Under the pieces are notes generated by a model, which was given only the letters and a program-made list of their open reading frames with translations, was not told the DNA's origin and searched no databases. Below are positions 61,531-64,000 of a stretch of 64,000 bases of DNA, in pieces. Each line of letters opens with the position of its first letter. Position 1 is the first letter of the stretch. Both the position numbers and the translations under genes were made by a program. The stretch comes from Ostrinia nubilalis. Its lineage: Eukaryota > Arthropoda > Insecta > Lepidoptera > Crambidae. The stretch lies in the NCBI RefSeq assembly GCF_963855985.1, contig NC_087112.1, positions 3,660,501-3,724,500 on the forward strand, read 5' to 3'.

Positions 61531-62500
61531 GCGTCTTCTTTTTTTGTTCTATTTAGGATAAGGCAAAGGCATACGCCATACAGCCTACATCTTGTGTCAT
61601 TTGAGTTCTTCTTCTTCTTTTTTGATGATGTTGGCAATACACGTCGTGGTCGACTTGATTTGTGCCATTTTCAAGTATTTATGTGATACAAGTTACAAAA
61701 TGATATCAAGTAATGATATAATGAAGGATGATAGATGATACCCCTTCCCACCCTTTGAGTCTCAGTAAAGTTGTGGCGCTTTACTGAGACCTCCTATGGA
61801 CAACTTGAGAGAACCAGAAGAATCACGATGCACTGTTTTGCTTCACTTGCCCACACTCATGCACGTTCACGAACACTCAATGGTTAATAATCCACCATTA
61901 TTATACATTAATAGTCGCCCAAACACGAATTTGAGGAAATAAAACAAAACCGCTAACATGACGCTTCAGATTCCCGCCAAGAAGTCCGTCATTTGAGTTA
62001 TAATGACGTCAAAAATCTCTCTAGCTGTATTTTGTGTCTTCTTTTTTTTGTTCTATTTAGGATAAGGCAAAGGCATACGCCATACAGCCTACATCTTGTG
62101 TCATTTGAGTTATAATGACGTCACATCTCTGCAACGGTAATTTGCGTACTATTCTTTTTTTTATTCAATTTAGGATTTGGCAAAGGCATATTCCATACAG
62201 CCTATATCTTCTTGTGTCATTTAAGTTATAATGACGTCACATCTTTTACAAAATTACGGTTTATTGGATTTTCATCTTTTTTTTTTTTCATTTTTGCAGA
62301 AAGACATACCTGTACCATACAGCCTACGTCTTCTTGTACCTATTGTTTGATTTATAATGACATCACATCTTTCGAGAGAAAATGGCTTTATTAGTTTGAT
62401 CCATTTTTGGACTCTATTCCTTCTTTTTGCGGAATAAGGCAAAGGCATGCCATACAGCCCACGCCTGCTTTTATCATGTAAATGTAATTATTGACTTTAC
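61531..62500. repeat. degenerate 105-120-bp tandem repeats containing TGACGTCA
   Basis: Units share GGATAAGGCAAAGGCATACGCC, CATACAGCCTACATCTT, GTGTCATTTGAGTTATAATGACGTCACATCT. Units lie at about 61531-61610 (partial), 62033-62135, 62150-62250, 62265-62375 and 62390-62490, plus a half unit at 61985-62020. The 400-bp gap between the first and second units probably holds an insertion that I could not identify. TGACGTCA is exact at about 62115 and 62233; the others are decayed. Confidence 0.85.
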
Positions 62501-62666
62501 AATTCAACGCCAAACGGGTGTAAGCCAAAGCATGGAGACTTTACATAAAATATTCATATATGAGGTAACACCTAAGTAGTAAGTACGAACTAATAAGTTT
62601 ACTGTAAAATAAACAAAAAAATAGACAGCAGAGGCATATTGATATGTTCCCGTTGAATCACCTTTA

Positions 62667-63097
62667 GGCCTCAGCCTCGAACTTAGCGGGCAGCGGGGCG
62701 GGAGCGGCGGCGGCGCTGGAGCGGGGCGGGCAACGCAGACCCGTTCTCGAAACAAGCGGGCAGCTCGCGCGGCGCTTTAGCGGCGAAGTGTTGTGTTCGG
62801 GGTTGTGTTGTCGAGATATTTGTTTTTATTCGCAAACGAAATGTCTGAACAACGGCGACAATTTTATTTCGATTCAAATTTATTCCTAACGCTCGATTTA
62901 TTGTGGGCAAAAGAAGGAGTGCGCTCTGCCCGCTCGTTGCCCGCTCCCTCGCCGCTGCCCGCTCGTTGCCCGCCGCCGCCCCGCTGCCGCGCCGCTGTTT
63001 TCGAGAACCGGTCTATTTGATTTTACGCATAAGATCCTGCCGCTCCCGCGCCGCCGCCGCCGCCGCCCCGCTGCCCGCTAAGTTCGAGGCTGAGGCC
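62667..63097. mobile_element. GC-rich Harbinger-like element, copy 1
   Basis: TTA at 62664-62666 and 63098-63100. Ends GGCCTCAGCCTCGAACTTAG and CTAAGTTCGAGGCTGAGGCC continue as GCGGGCAGCGGGGCGGGAGC / CCGCCGCCCCGCTGCCCGC. The AT-richer centre encodes MSEQRRQFYFDSNLFLTLDL (ATG at about 62839), a frame conserved in copy 2. Confidence 0.88.
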
Positions 63098-63107
63098 TTA
63101 GGGCTTA

Positions 63108-63536
63108 GGCCTCAGCCTCGAACTTAGCGGGCAGCGGGGCGGGAGCGGCGGCGGCGCTGGAGTGGGGCGGGCAACGCAGACCCGTTCTCGAAACAAGCGG
63201 GCAGCTCGCGCGGCGCTTTAGCGGCGAAGTGTTGTGTTCGGGGTTGTGTTGTCGAGATATTTGTTTTTATTCGCAAACGAAATGTCTGAACAACGGCGAC
63301 AATTTTATTTCGATTCAAATTTATTCCTAACCCTCGATTTATTGTGGGCAAAAGAAGGAGTGCGCTCCCCGCTCGATGCCCGCTCCCTCGCCGCTGCCCG
63401 CTCGTTGCCCGCTGCCGCCCCGCTGCCGCGCCGCTGTTTTCGAGAACCGGTCCATTTGATTTTACGCATAAGATCCTGCCGCTCCCGCGCCGCCGCCGCC
63501 GCCGCCCCGCTGCCCGCTAAGTTCGAGGCTGAGGCC
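63108..63536. mobile_element. GC-rich Harbinger-like element, copy 2
   Basis: TTA at 63105-63107 and 63537-63539. Head-to-tail with copy 1, separated only by TTAGGGCTTA. The two copies differ at only a few positions and two short indels. Confidence 0.88.
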
Positions 63537-63539
63537 TTA

Positions 63540-64000
63540 GTGTGAGTTTACATTAAGGCGATTAGAGTCCTCAATGACCTTGGGCGTTTGACCTTCACGC
63601 CGCGAGCAACACCCGCGTACCCCGCACCAAAAACTCCGATCAAAAATACACGGGCATAGGTAGAACAGAATAGAAGCTCTTTCTTCATACATTACTGCCT
63701 ATTATTTTAAACTTAAATTGATGAACCTTGATGTCGGTGTCATTTAACTCAGGCGTAAAGGTATTTAATAAAAATAACAAAATCCATGAACATTTTGTAC
63801 GGGATAAAATTTTATTATATTTTTCGTAAATTTTCTAATGCTTTTGTCGGTTCAGTCGTTCTCTAAATTTGAACAAACCCGACTTTATTACAAGCTTTTA
63901 TTTAGCTTGCAATTTATGATGTATGTAGGTAATTACATAAATGTTTGTTCGGGTGGAATCTTGCAAGCTGAAGTAGTTAGACCAACTTCCTGACGACAAC
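63540..64000. other. unassigned right edge
   Basis: Begins with GTGTGAGTTTACATTAA, resembling the left end of the family B subtype at 55374. Nothing else recognised. Confidence 0.4.

Noticed and set aside
63098..63110. TTAGGGCTTAGG, resembling the insect telomere repeat TTAGG
   Set aside because: It is only the junction of two TTA target sites between two MITEs; no array.
62504..63545. Several Arg/Ala/Pro-rich open frames of 75-103 codons
   Set aside because: GC-rich inverted repeats of the Harbinger-like pair lack stop codons by composition.

Overview
The window looks like intergenic and intronic DNA of a moth or butterfly (Lepidoptera). It is AT-rich. It carries many repeats typical of lepidopteran genomes: RTE-like retrotransposon tails ending in (TGA)n, tRNA-derived SINEs, short inverted-repeat elements with TWA, TA or TTAA target duplications, mariner/Tc1, piggyBac and hAT relatives, and repeats ending in GCGGGCGGC..CTAGT. 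These assignments come from motifs read by eye; no database search was run.

The best host gene is on the minus strand at 53743-51740. A 36-bp first coding exon (MKKILIFSLALC, then a GTAAGT donor) joins in phase to a 438-bp terminal exon behind a TTTTTTGTTCCAG acceptor. The product is a 157-residue secreted protein rich in Cys, Pro and Ser, with a TATA box just upstream and a polyadenylation signal downstream. I do not recognise the family. Its intron carries several mobile elements. Weaker coding traces are a possible THAP zinc-finger exon near 0.9-1.1 kb and two possible exons near 30.5-31.0 kb.

Layout: 0-0.6 kb is a 178-bp tandem array. 2-15 kb is dense in MITEs and retroelement tails, with MITEs nested inside other MITEs at 3.7, 10.5 and 12.9-13.5 kb. 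15.7-16.9 and 27.4-28.8 kb are two elements of unusual build, each packed with one short motif in both orientations. 33.7-37.0 kb is a three-level nest: a TTAA element holds a decayed piggyBac-like element, which holds a dead Tc1-like transposon. 44.9-51.0 kb is a deeper nest: a TA-flanked fold-back element holds an hAT-like MITE and a 4.3-kb LINE, and the LINE's ORF2 is split by a further retroinsertion. 51.6-53.8 kb is the host gene. 54-61 kb has retroelement tails, perfect palindromes and a mariner-derived fold-back element. 61.5-63.5 kb has a degenerate tandem array containing TGACGTCA, then a head-to-tail pair of almost identical GC-rich Harbinger-like elements.

The only long open frame is the LINE reverse transcriptase (47.4-50.3 kb). 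All recognised transposases are broken, so the window appears to record past transposition rather than a working system. Target-site duplications and the order of insertion can be read directly at many junctions.
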